Shown: positions 1 to 6,054, counted from the stretch's first letter. The stretch is DNA of 6,645 bases from Candidatus Gastranaerophilales bacterium (GCA_947632315.1 CANROV010000108.1:1-6645); one strand, 5' to 3'. Made by a program: numbers and translations. The notes: generated from the sequence alone by a model not told the origin.

Positions 1-2388
1 TTGTTCGCTATGAACGAACTTGGCATGGCGCCTGATAAACCGTTTAAAAAGTGCGCCAGAATCGTCGGTGAAGTTTTAGGTAAATACCACCCCCACGGTG
101 ATACTGCCGTTTATGAAGCATTGGTTCGTATGGCTCAAGACTTCTCTACACGTTATTTGACAGTAGACGGGCATGGAAACTTCGGTTCCGTTGACGGCGA
201 CGGCGCCGCTGCAATGAGGTACACCGAAGCAAGAATGCATAAAATTACTACCTCCATGCTTGCTGATATTGACTGTGAAACGGTTGATTTTGTTCCGAAC
301 TTTGACGGTTCACTTGAAGAACCATCAGTTCTTCCCGTAAGACTACCTATGCTCTTATTAAACGGAGTATCAGGTATAGCTGTCGGGATGGCAACAAACG
401 TTCCTCCTCATAATTTGGGTGAAGTTGTTGACGGTACTATCGCATTAATAGATAATCCTAATTTAACAATCGATGAATTAATGCAATACATTAAAGGTCC
501 TGATTTTCCTACCGGTGCAAGTATTATAGGTCTATCCGAAATAAGAAAAGCATACGCAACGGGCAGAGGTTCAATAAAGATGTCTGCAATTTCTACTTTT
601 GAAGAAATATCAGCCCCCGGCAGACAGACAAAGACTGCAATTGTTGTTACCGAGATACCTTATCAGGTTAATAAAGCCATGTTAATCCAAAAAATAGCAG
701 AACTGGTTCGTGATAAAAAAATAGACGGTATTTCAGATATACGTGATGAATCCGACCGTGAAGGCATGCGTATTGTTATAGAATTAAAACGTGACGCAAA
801 ACCTGAAGTCGTAAGAAATAATTTATATAAATTTACGCAGTTGACTGCAACATTTGGCGTTAATATGCTTGCTTTAGTCGGACAGCAGCCAAGATTAATG
901 AATCTGCTTGAAGTTTTAAATGAGTTTATTGAACACAGAGTTGAAATTATTACAAGACGGACTCTTTTCTTCCTTAAAAAAGCGAAGATGAGAGCTCATA
1001 TCTTGGAAGGTTTGTTAATTGCATTGGCAAGTCTTGATGATGTTATAGAACTGATTAAAAAATCAAAAACAGCAGATGACGCAAGAATTGGCTTGATGTC
1101 AAGGTATGGGCTTGATGTCGATCAGGCTAACGCAATTCTTGAAATGCAGTTAAGACGTTTAACAGGATTGGAACAAGACAAAATCAAAGCTGAGTTTGAC
1201 GAATTGCAAAAGAAAATAAAAGAATATGAAGAACTTCTTTCAGACAGAAACAAAGTTTTAGCTTTAATAAAGACCGAATTAACCGAAGATAAAGAGAAAT
1301 ACGGCGATGAAAGAAAAACGCAAATTCTGCCCGAAGCCGATGAAATGACCATTGAAGATTTAACTCCGAATGTTCCTATGGCTGTATTTATTACACGTCA
1401 AGGCTACATAAAACGAATTTCACTTGATACCTTTGAACGTCAAAACAGAGCTACAAGGGGTAAAGGCGGAATTAAAACAAAAGAAGATGATGATGTGGGT
1501 CATTTCTTTACTGCGATGATGCATGATAAAGTATTATTCTTCTCAAGCAAAGGTACTGTTTACAGCTTGAATGTATATGACTTCCCCGAAGGCTCAAGAC
1601 AGGCTAAAGGCTTGCCGATAATTAACGTTCTTCCTATAGAACAGGATGAACAGATAACGGCAGTAGTACCTGTTTCAAACTTTGACCCGAATTCAAACCT
1701 TGTAATGCTTACTAAAAAAGGTTACATTAAGAGAATAGGACTTGATAATTTCGCTAATATAAGAAAGAACGGAATTATTGCTATCGGACTTGAAGAAGGC
1801 GATACTTTAAACTGGGTAAAACAAGCTAATAATTCGGATGAAGTATTTATTGCAACTTCTTGCGGTATGGCTATAAGATTTGCACTTGATGATTTAAGAC
1901 CTTTAGGCAGAAGCGCAAGAGGCGTAAACTCTATGAAATTAAGAACGGGTGATACAATTATAGGCTGTGATATAATTCCGAGAAACTTTGACGCTGATTT
2001 ATTGGTTGTAACCTCAGACGGTTTTGGAAAACGTTCAAAAATGTCCGAATTCAGAGCGCAAAATAGAGGCGGTATCGGTTTAATTGCAACTAAATTCAAA
2101 TCAGCTTCTTCAAGATTAGTTGCGCTGACTGTAGTTGAAGAAAATGATGAAATTATGGTTGTAACTCAAAACGGTATTGTATCAAGAATAAAAGCTTCCG
2201 ATATTTCACGTCAAGGCAGACCCGCAACAGGTGTACGTATCCAAAACTTAATGGAAAATGATTCCGTTATGGCTGTTAATAAAATAGTTGTAACCGATAC
2301 AAAAGATTCTTTAGCTCCTGAAGATGCTATTGAAGAAAATGTAGATGAAGCAATTCAAAATAAGCTTGGAGACTTGGATAATGAATAA
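1..2388 (+). CDS. gyrA: DNA gyrase subunit A, 5' end cut by window edge
   Basis: This is the breakage-reunion subunit of the type II topoisomerase that, with GyrB, introduces negative supercoils. The TTG at position 1 is not the start: it aligns with Leu49 of E. coli GyrA, so about 48 codons lie outside the window. Seen in the 795 residues present: the quinolone-pocket motif HPHGDTAVYE (residues 30-39), the active-site Arg73-Tyr74 in AAAMRYTE (equivalent to E. coli Arg121-Tyr122), the GVSGIAVGMATNVPPHN block and EIPYQVNK. The breakage-reunion and coiled-coil part runs to about residue 452. The six-bladed DNA-wrapping domain spans about 453-766, followed by a short acidic tail ending LGDLDNE. 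The GyrA box is divergent (QNRATRGKG, 481-489, instead of QRRGGKG), as I recall for cyanobacterial GyrA. GyrA is favoured over ParC by the full set of CTD blades and overall similarity. Its stop overlaps the start of ridA, so the genes are probably co-transcribed. Confidence 0.97.
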   Translation: MFAMNELGMAPDKPFKKCARIVGEVLGKYHPHGDTAVYEALVRMAQDFSTRYLTVDGHGNFGSVDGDGAAAMRYTEARMHKITTSMLADIDCETVDFVPNFDGSLEEPSVLPVRLPMLLLNGVSGIAVGMATNVPPHNLGEVVDGTIALIDNPNLTIDELMQYIKGPDFPTGASIIGLSEIRKAYATGRGSIKMSAISTFEEISAPGRQTKTAIVVTEIPYQVNKAMLIQKIAELVRDKKIDGISDIRDESDREGMRIVIELKRDAKPEVVRNNLYKFTQLTATFGVNMLALVGQQPRLMNLLEVLNEFIEHRVEIITRRTLFFLKKAKMRAHILEGLLIALASLDDVIELIKKSKTADDARIGLMSRYGLDVDQANAILEMQLRRLTGLEQDKIKAEFDELQKKIKEYEELLSDRNKVLALIKTELTEDKEKYGDERKTQILPEADEMTIEDLTPNVPMAVFITRQGYIKRISLDTFERQNRATRGKGGIKTKEDDDVGHFFTAMMHDKVLFFSSKGTVYSLNVYDFPEGSRQAKGLPIINVLPIEQDEQITAVVPVSNFDPNSNLVMLTKKGYIKRIGLDNFANIRKNGIIAIGLEEGDTLNWVKQANNSDEVFIATSCGMAIRFALDDLRPLGRSARGVNSMKLRTGDTIIGCDIIPRNFDADLLVVTSDGFGKRSKMSEFRAQNRGGIGLIATKFKSASSRLVALTVVEENDEIMVVTQNGIVSRIKASDISRQGRPATGVRIQNLMENDSVMAVNKIVVTDTKDSLAPEDAIEENVDEAIQNKLGDLDNE
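2368..2371 (+). promoter_or_regulatory. Ribosome binding site of ridA inside gyrA
   Basis: GGAG lies 9 bases before the ATG at 2381 and inside the last codons of gyrA. It decides the ridA start over the in-frame ATG at 2345, which has no comparable site. Confidence 0.7.
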
Positions 2389-2758
2389 AGTAATATCAAC
2401 TGAAAAAGCACCAAAAGCAATAGGCCCATATTCACAGGCAATACTTGCAGGTAATACTCTATATTGTTCCGGGCAGATTGCTATTAATCCCGAAACAAAT
2501 ACATTTATAGGCGGAAGTATTGTAGAACAGACAGAACAAATTTTAAAAAATATAGAAGGGCTGTTAACCGCTTCGGGGTTCAGTTATAGAGATGTTGTAA
2601 AAACAACGTGCTTCTTAGCTGATATGAGTGATTTTACGGTATTTAACGGCTTATATGAAAAAGCTTTTATTTCAAAACCTGCACGTTCTTGTGTTGCTGC
2701 CAAAGAACTGCCAAAAGGCGCGCTTGCGGAAATAGAAGTAATTGCGGTAAAAGACTGA
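2381..2758 (+). CDS. ridA: RidA family 2-iminobutanoate/2-iminopropanoate deaminase
   Basis: RidA (YjgF/YER057c/UK114 family) hydrolyses reactive enamine/imine intermediates released by PLP enzymes such as threonine dehydratase, giving 2-keto acids and ammonia. It acts in the cytosol as a trimer. The 125-residue product has the usual family length (about 125-130). Visible hallmarks are APKAIGPYSQA (residues 10-20, with the conserved Tyr17), SGQI (30-33), the PARSCV block (100-105) holding the substrate carboxylate-binding Arg102 and Cys104, and Glu117 in AEIEVIAV, equivalent to catalytic E. coli Glu120. I chose the ATG at 2381 because it gives the family N-terminus MNKVISTEKAPKAIGPY and has a GGAG Shine-Dalgarno 9 bases upstream. 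An in-frame ATG at 2345 would only add gyrA out-of-frame sequence. It overlaps gyrA by 8 bases and dtd by one base, which implies one operon and translational coupling. Confidence 0.96.
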   Translation: MNKVISTEKAPKAIGPYSQAILAGNTLYCSGQIAINPETNTFIGGSIVEQTEQILKNIEGLLTASGFSYRDVVKTTCFLADMSDFTVFNGLYEKAFISKPARSCVAAKELPKGALAEIEVIAVKD

Positions 2759-3252
2759 TGAAACTTGTTGTTCAGAGAGTTAAAAATGCTTCCTTAGTTA
2801 TAGAAGAAGAACTCTATAGTGCTATCGGTGAAGGATATTTGGTTTTGTTTTGTGCTGAAAAAGGTGATACAAAGCCCCAAGCGGATTGGCTTGCCAATAA
2901 AATATGCACACTTCGCTGTTTTTCCGATGAACAAGGCAAAATGAATCTTTCCATTAAAGATATTAAACATAAAGAATTAAATCTTGAAACTTATGATTAT
3001 GAAATTAAAGAATATGGCGAAATGCTTATTGTATCTCAGTTTACTTTGGCAGGAAGTGTAAAAAAAGGTACTCGCCCAAGTTTTGATAATGCTATGCCTC
3101 CTAATGAAGCTGAAAAAATGTATGAATACTTTATCTCAAAAGTAAAAGAACAAAATATTCCCGTAAAAACAGGGGTATTTGGGGCTCACATGGAAATAAC
3201 ACTTTTAAATGACGGCCCTGTAACATTTGTTATCGATTCCCCGGTTTTATAA
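2758..3252 (+). CDS. dtd: D-aminoacyl-tRNA deacylase
   Basis: DTD removes D-amino acids, and glycine mischarged on tRNA(Ala), from tRNA. It acts as a cytosolic homodimer with an active site across the subunit interface. The 164-residue product starts MKLVVQRVKNASL, the classic DTD N-terminus. It carries the SQFT motif (93-96), the TRPSFDNAM block (105-113), TGVFGAHME (138-146) and the Gly-cisPro signature NDGPVTF (151-157, Gly153-Pro154). The ATG at 2758 is chosen for this N-terminus; the upstream in-frame extension only reads through ridA in another frame. The protein is longer than the roughly 145-residue E. coli enzyme, mainly through about 16-20 extra residues around 67-86, between the MNLS and SQFT segments. 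The start shares its A with the ridA stop (TGATG) and has no good Shine-Dalgarno, so reinitiation after ridA is likely. Its stop lies in the palindrome TTATAA shared with the convergent gene. Confidence 0.95.
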   Translation: MKLVVQRVKNASLVIEEELYSAIGEGYLVLFCAEKGDTKPQADWLANKICTLRCFSDEQGKMNLSIKDIKHKELNLETYDYEIKEYGEMLIVSQFTLAGSVKKGTRPSFDNAMPPNEAEKMYEYFISKVKEQNIPVKTGVFGAHMEITLLNDGPVTFVIDSPVL

Positions 3253-4155
3253 ATAATTTTTTAATATATCCGCAAGCTTTTGTGCTGTTTTATCCCATAT
3301 TAATTCGGTAGGATGTCCGTCCGTCATTTGGTATTCATCTTCTAAAACGTTTATACCTATATCTTGACTATATCTTACTATTATAAAGCCTTTGCTTTCG
3401 AGTTCTTTTGCTATTTCTTCAAAGAACGGCGACTCCTGATACACAATTATCATAAATTTTGTATTCGGATATTTTGATTTAACAATATTTTGAGTTTCAC
3501 TAAAATGAAGAATTGCAAGTTTTTTTAGGTATTCTCGGTATTTGGGCATATTAAATAATAAATTATTATAAATATATTTGTTTATTGAATATAAAGAAAT
3601 AAATCTTGAAATGATAAACGGCGGTTTTTTTCGTTCAAGCTTATTATTTTTAATTCTGTATAAAAATTCATTACCTTCAAAAGGCATATTTGTCATAACA
3701 AGCCTTAAAATGTGAAAGTCACCGGCATAAAAATAAATAAAGAGTGTAGGCTCTTGTTTTATATCATCAAAAAATATTCCGAGCTTAAGCATAGCAAGTG
3801 TTGTGTTTAAAGCTCTTGAGGATAAACCTTTATTATATATTGGATTATCAATAAATTTGGATAGTTTATAAGGCAGAGTTTGACTTTCTTCAAGTTTATC
3901 ACCGTATATAAACGAACATCCCGTAAATATAACGGATTTTTTATTACTGTCTGAATTTAAAGGCGTTCTTTTTCTGCAGATGTTTTTAAGGCTCTCTCTG
4001 TCGTATTCTTCAGATACAGCTATCTTTTTTGTCATATTTTGTAAATAACTGATGTGAAAATCATATTTGCTTATTTCCGTAGAAAACATACAATAGTCAA
4101 TAACTATAAAAACAAATATAATTATTAAAATATTTATAATCAATATTTTTTTCAT
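3247..4155 (-). CDS. Membrane-anchored SGNH/GDSL hydrolase-like protein
   Basis: This is a 302-residue protein with an N-terminal hydrophobic segment directly after MKK (about residues 4-20). It is either a signal anchor or an uncleaved signal peptide, so the rest is probably extracytoplasmic. The SGNH-like order is visible: block I FTGCSFIYGDKLEES with the candidate nucleophile Ser81, then TLPYKL; a block II-like NKGLSSRAL (Asn108); an FYAGDFHILR stretch (Asp146, His148) where related proteins often have DHxxR; and the C-terminal TDGHPT (Asp279, His281) supplying the Asp-x-His of the triad. By family knowledge it would be an esterase or acyltransferase-type enzyme on a surface glycan or lipid; the substrate is unknown. 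The ATG at 4155 is preferred over a TTG at 4167 because it puts the positive MKK next to the hydrophobic helix and has a weak GGAT Shine-Dalgarno (bases 4162-4165 on the complement). It is visibly more A+T-rich than gyrA. It is transcribed towards dtd and overlaps it by 6 bases. Confidence 0.8.
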   Translation of the reverse strand: MKKILIINILIIIFVFIVIDYCMFSTEISKYDFHISYLQNMTKKIAVSEEYDRESLKNICRKRTPLNSDSNKKSVIFTGCSFIYGDKLEESQTLPYKLSKFIDNPIYNKGLSSRALNTTLAMLKLGIFFDDIKQEPTLFIYFYAGDFHILRLVMTNMPFEGNEFLYRIKNNKLERKKPPFIISRFISLYSINKYIYNNLLFNMPKYREYLKKLAILHFSETQNIVKSKYPNTKFMIIVYQESPFFEEIAKELESKGFIIVRYSQDIGINVLEDEYQMTDGHPTELIWDKTAQKLADILKNYL

Positions 4156-4171
4156 AAGAACATCCAATACA

Positions 4172-4192
4172 TTTTAACAAAAAATGTTAAAA
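4172..4192. repeat. Inverted repeat TTTTAACA-5 nt-TGTTAAAA
   Basis: A perfect 8-bp inverted repeat with an AAAAA loop lies just upstream of the SGNH-like gene. Its half-sites TAACA/TGTTA recur in the palindrome at 4244-4253, across the same divergent intergenic region. It could be an operator; the A+T-rich background makes chance possible. Confidence 0.4.
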
Positions 4193-4232
4193 AATGTAAA
4201 TGATAAAAATTAAATTTTGGCAATTTAACTCT

Positions 4233-4253
4233 TTAAAAATTTTTAACATGTTA
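4233..4253. repeat. Two overlapping palindromes upstream of the -10
   Basis: TTAAAAATTTTTAA (4233-4246) and TAACATGTTA (4244-4253) are both perfect palindromes and overlap each other. The second overlaps the TG and the first bases of the TATAAT box. A protein bound here would block the promoter, so this is a candidate operator. The first is equally well explained as an A/T tract. Confidence 0.4.
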
Positions 4254-4257
4254 TAAT
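4249..4257 (+). promoter_or_regulatory. Extended -10 promoter for the small + strand gene
   Basis: TGTTATAAT is a perfect extended -10 (TGnTATAAT) on the + strand, about 72 bases before the ATG at 4329. It would give a transcript start near 4264 and a leader of roughly 65 bases. The -35 position at 17-base spacing (CTCTTT) is poor, but the extended -10 and the A/T tracts just upstream can compensate. It lies in an A+T-rich region where chance -10 matches are common, so confidence is moderate. Confidence 0.5.
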
Positions 4258-4259
4258 CA

Positions 4260-4290
4260 AAATTGAAAAAAAACAATAAAAGTTCAATTT
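4260..4290. repeat. Inverted repeat AAATTGAA...TTCAATTT in leader
   Basis: Perfect 8-bp arms (4260-4267 and 4283-4290) are separated by 15 A-rich bases and lie at the predicted 5' end of the small gene's transcript. In RNA this gives a weak hairpin that might protect the 5' end. It is not followed by a U run, so it is not a terminator on the + strand. Confidence 0.35.
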
Positions 4291-4317
4291 ACAAAAAATA
4301 AGTTACAAAAAAACAAG
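4289..4317 (+). repeat. A-rich imperfect direct repeats before the small gene
   Basis: TTACAAAAAATAAG (4289-4302) is followed directly by TTACAAAAAAACAAG (4303-4317) and then by a partial third unit, TTAGGCAAAAC, which contains the weak Shine-Dalgarno. The result is an unstructured A-rich leader directly upstream of the start codon. Confidence 0.45.
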
Positions 4318-4328
4318 TTAGGCAAAAC

Positions 4329-4565
4329 ATGAAAATTTCCCCAATTATTCTTAGTTCCAGCAGTATGGATAAGTCTGCTTCATTTTCGTCAGCAAACGTA
4401 GTTCCTACTACTAAAAGACATAATTCTTTAACAGATATGGAATTTAATATTATTGCTGATACAATAAGAAGTCAAAATCTTAAAAACCAGCTAAACGTTA
4501 GACTAAGAAGTTTAAAACAGAATTTAAACAACTGCATGGCCAAAAAATTATATGGTGAAAGTTAG
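4329..4565 (+). CDS. Small protein of unknown function, 78 aa
   Basis: I do not recognise this protein. It starts MKISPIILSSSS, continues with a Ser-rich stretch to about residue 22, and then has a charged, helix-prone part from about 34 to the end (SLTDMEFNIIADTIRSQ, then a Lys/Arg/Asn/Leu-rich region ending KKLYGES). There is no transmembrane segment, and the N-terminus is too polar for a normal signal peptide. Support for a real gene: it has its own A+T-rich upstream region with an extended -10 (TGTTATAAT, 4249-4257), a weak AGG Shine-Dalgarno 6 bases before the ATG, and it fills the space between two - strand genes almost exactly. It ends inside the 3' tail of the FlhA-C-like gene, with the two stops sharing bases 4562-4565. 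A chance ORF is possible at this length. Confidence 0.6.
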   Translation: MKISPIILSSSSMDKSASFSSANVVPTTKRHNSLTDMEFNIIADTIRSQNLKNQLNVRLRSLKQNLNNCMAKKLYGES

Positions 4566-6028
4566 ATAATACTTATAATTTGAAGCGGATATTCAAATAA
4601 AAGTTCTTCTCTTGCTATTACTCTAATATTTGGAAGCATTTGAGATAATATTAAATAAATTAAATGTCTTATTTTCATCGGTGCAATTAATATAATTTCT
4701 TGGGATTCAGGGGTAAATTGATTAACTTTTTCTTTTAAGTTTTTAATTATTTCATCTATTTTAGAACTGTCAATTCTTATTATCTCGTCATCTTTTTTGT
4801 TTGCAAATAATGAATTAATGCTTTTTTCCGATAATTCATAAGCATTAATTGTTTTATTATTATTTCCGCTTACAAGAGAACGGCTGATTTGCCTTGCAAG
4901 CGAAATTCTTATTCTTTCAAGCAATTCGTCTTTATCAGATTCATCAGCGAAATCGTTAATCTTTTCAAAAATGTATACTATATCTTTTATTGAAACTTTT
5001 TCTTTTATTAAATTTGACAGAATATACTTTAATTCTGCCACTGACATATAATCAGGAATAATATTTTCAATAAGATATAAGTTTTGATTTCCAACTATTT
5101 CAATATATCTGTTAATATCGGAATAATCAAAAATATCATCAATATATTTTGTAATGGTATATTCAATTAATTTAGCGATATAATCAGTAGTATCAAGTCC
5201 TTTAAGCCAAAAATCTTTTGCTTTTTCTTCTTCTATCCATACAATTTTTTGCTCTGAAATTGCATCTGCGTTTTCTATGGAGTTTTGAGGGAGTTTTTCT
5301 ATTTGAAGCTCATTTCTGTAAAACATTGTATGCCCCGGATATGCAAATGAATTTATTACGGGAATTCCTCTTACTTTTATTGAAAATTCATTTTCTTCAA
5401 GAGAATCATCAATTTCAATTTTAATTTTAGGAATAATATACCCTAAGCTTTCCGTTAAATTCTGCCTGATTAATACTATTTGAGACAGCATATTAAATTC
5501 ATTTTCACTGTCTAATATGTCAATTAATTCTTCTGAAATAGCAAGAGTTAATTTTTGTTCTCCGAGTTTTTGCTCCATAACATCAGGAGTAATAACTTTT
5601 GATAATTTCTGTTTAAGTTCTTCAAGCTCATTAATATGTTTGGATATTTCATCATTTAATATAGCTCTTGAATCTTCTGAGGTTTCGTCAATTAACGATT
5701 TAACCTGAGCAATTTTTTGCCGTTTTTCTTTTATTTTTTTCTGAATATCAACGCATAATTCAAACGGGTCTAAATCAGGATTAATAATTCTTTCAATTTT
5801 TGACTTAAAGTTCAATAAATCAGATGTTTCATTGACTGTATTATCTTCATTTTCAATTTCTTTAATAAATATGCAGTTATAGAATAATCCGTCATCATTT
5901 TCAAGTTCTTGAATAGAGTATACCTCCCAGCCGTCTTTTGACATATTGTTTAAAAGATTTTCCAGCTGTTCATTATCATTATACGGAGAGGTTTTTATTG
6001 TAAATATATTTCTTGTCGGTTTTAACAT
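4562..6028 (-). CDS. Soluble FlhA/FHIPEP C-terminal-domain-like protein with DUF4177-like N-terminus
   Basis: This is a 488-residue protein with no transmembrane segment. Residues about 8-57 resemble a DUF4177-type small domain (short strand, a helix LENLLNNMSKDGWEVYSIQE, a second strand). Residues about 90-148 are charged and heptad-like, probably a coiled coil. From about 155 to the end the pattern follows the cytoplasmic domain of the FlhA/InvA/YscV export gate. It has an LTLAISEELIDIL opening, then IRQNLTESLGYIIPKIKI (187-204) and the NEFSIKVRGIPV strand pair (213-224). After these come VWIEEEKAKDFWLKG (263-277), a YIAKLIEYTITKYIDDI helix, and the LIENIIPDYMSVAELKYIL and EKVSIKDI segments (319-350). 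ISLARQISRSLV (375-386) follows, and last IILIAPMKIRHLIYLILSQ with PNIRVIAREEL. True FlhA has about eight membrane helices before this domain, and they are absent here. It cannot be an export gate by itself, so its role is unknown. The start has a good AAGGA Shine-Dalgarno 6 bases upstream. It lies 60 bases downstream of the 178-aa gene in the same direction. Confidence 0.82.
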   Translation of the reverse strand: MLKPTRNIFTIKTSPYNDNEQLENLLNNMSKDGWEVYSIQELENDDGLFYNCIFIKEIENEDNTVNETSDLLNFKSKIERIINPDLDPFELCVDIQKKIKEKRQKIAQVKSLIDETSEDSRAILNDEISKHINELEELKQKLSKVITPDVMEQKLGEQKLTLAISEELIDILDSENEFNMLSQIVLIRQNLTESLGYIIPKIKIEIDDSLEENEFSIKVRGIPVINSFAYPGHTMFYRNELQIEKLPQNSIENADAISEQKIVWIEEEKAKDFWLKGLDTTDYIAKLIEYTITKYIDDIFDYSDINRYIEIVGNQNLYLIENIIPDYMSVAELKYILSNLIKEKVSIKDIVYIFEKINDFADESDKDELLERIRISLARQISRSLVSGNNNKTINAYELSEKSINSLFANKKDDEIIRIDSSKIDEIIKNLKEKVNQFTPESQEIILIAPMKIRHLIYLILSQMLPNIRVIAREELLFEYPLQIISII

Positions 6029-6034
6029 ATATAA

Positions 6035-6039
6035 TCCTT
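6035..6039 (-). promoter_or_regulatory. Ribosome binding site of the FlhA-C-like gene
   Basis: AAGGA on the - strand lies 6 bases before the ATG at 6028, in good spacing. It supports this start and therefore the absence of an N-terminal membrane domain: there is no upstream in-frame extension, because the 178-aa gene ends 60 bases away. Confidence 0.7.
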
Positions 6040-6054
6040 ATTAATCCTATTTTT

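Noticed and set aside
1..3. TTG at base 1 as the gyrA start codon
   Set aside because: The first residues align with E. coli GyrA from about Leu49, and the upstream conserved region is missing because the window begins inside the gene.
1122..1352. 76-aa - strand reading frame inside gyrA
   Set aside because: It is antisense to a well-conserved part of gyrA, has low-complexity Ser/Phe-rich composition and no ribosome binding site.
1722..2099. 125-aa - strand reading frame inside gyrA
   Set aside because: It is antisense to conserved blades of the GyrA C-terminal domain and has no family resemblance.
3247..3300. Intrinsic terminator after dtd
   Set aside because: There is a T run near 3258-3263, but no stable hairpin precedes it.
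4156..4167. TTG at 4167 as the start of the SGNH-like gene
   Set aside because: The ATG at 4155 places MKK directly before the hydrophobic helix and leaves a GGAT Shine-Dalgarno at proper spacing; the TTG extension would contain that site.
4171..4200. Promoter for the SGNH-like gene on the - strand (TTTACA, 18 bases, TAAAAT)
   Set aside because: The boxes look acceptable, but transcription would begin only about 9 bases before the ATG and cut into the Shine-Dalgarno; the match is probably due to A+T richness.
5218..5708. Two + strand reading frames (5218-5424 and 5517-5708) inside the FlhA-C-like gene
   Set aside because: Both are antisense to the conserved coding region, are Leu/Phe- or Ser-rich as expected for complements of Lys/Glu-rich codons, and lack start signals.
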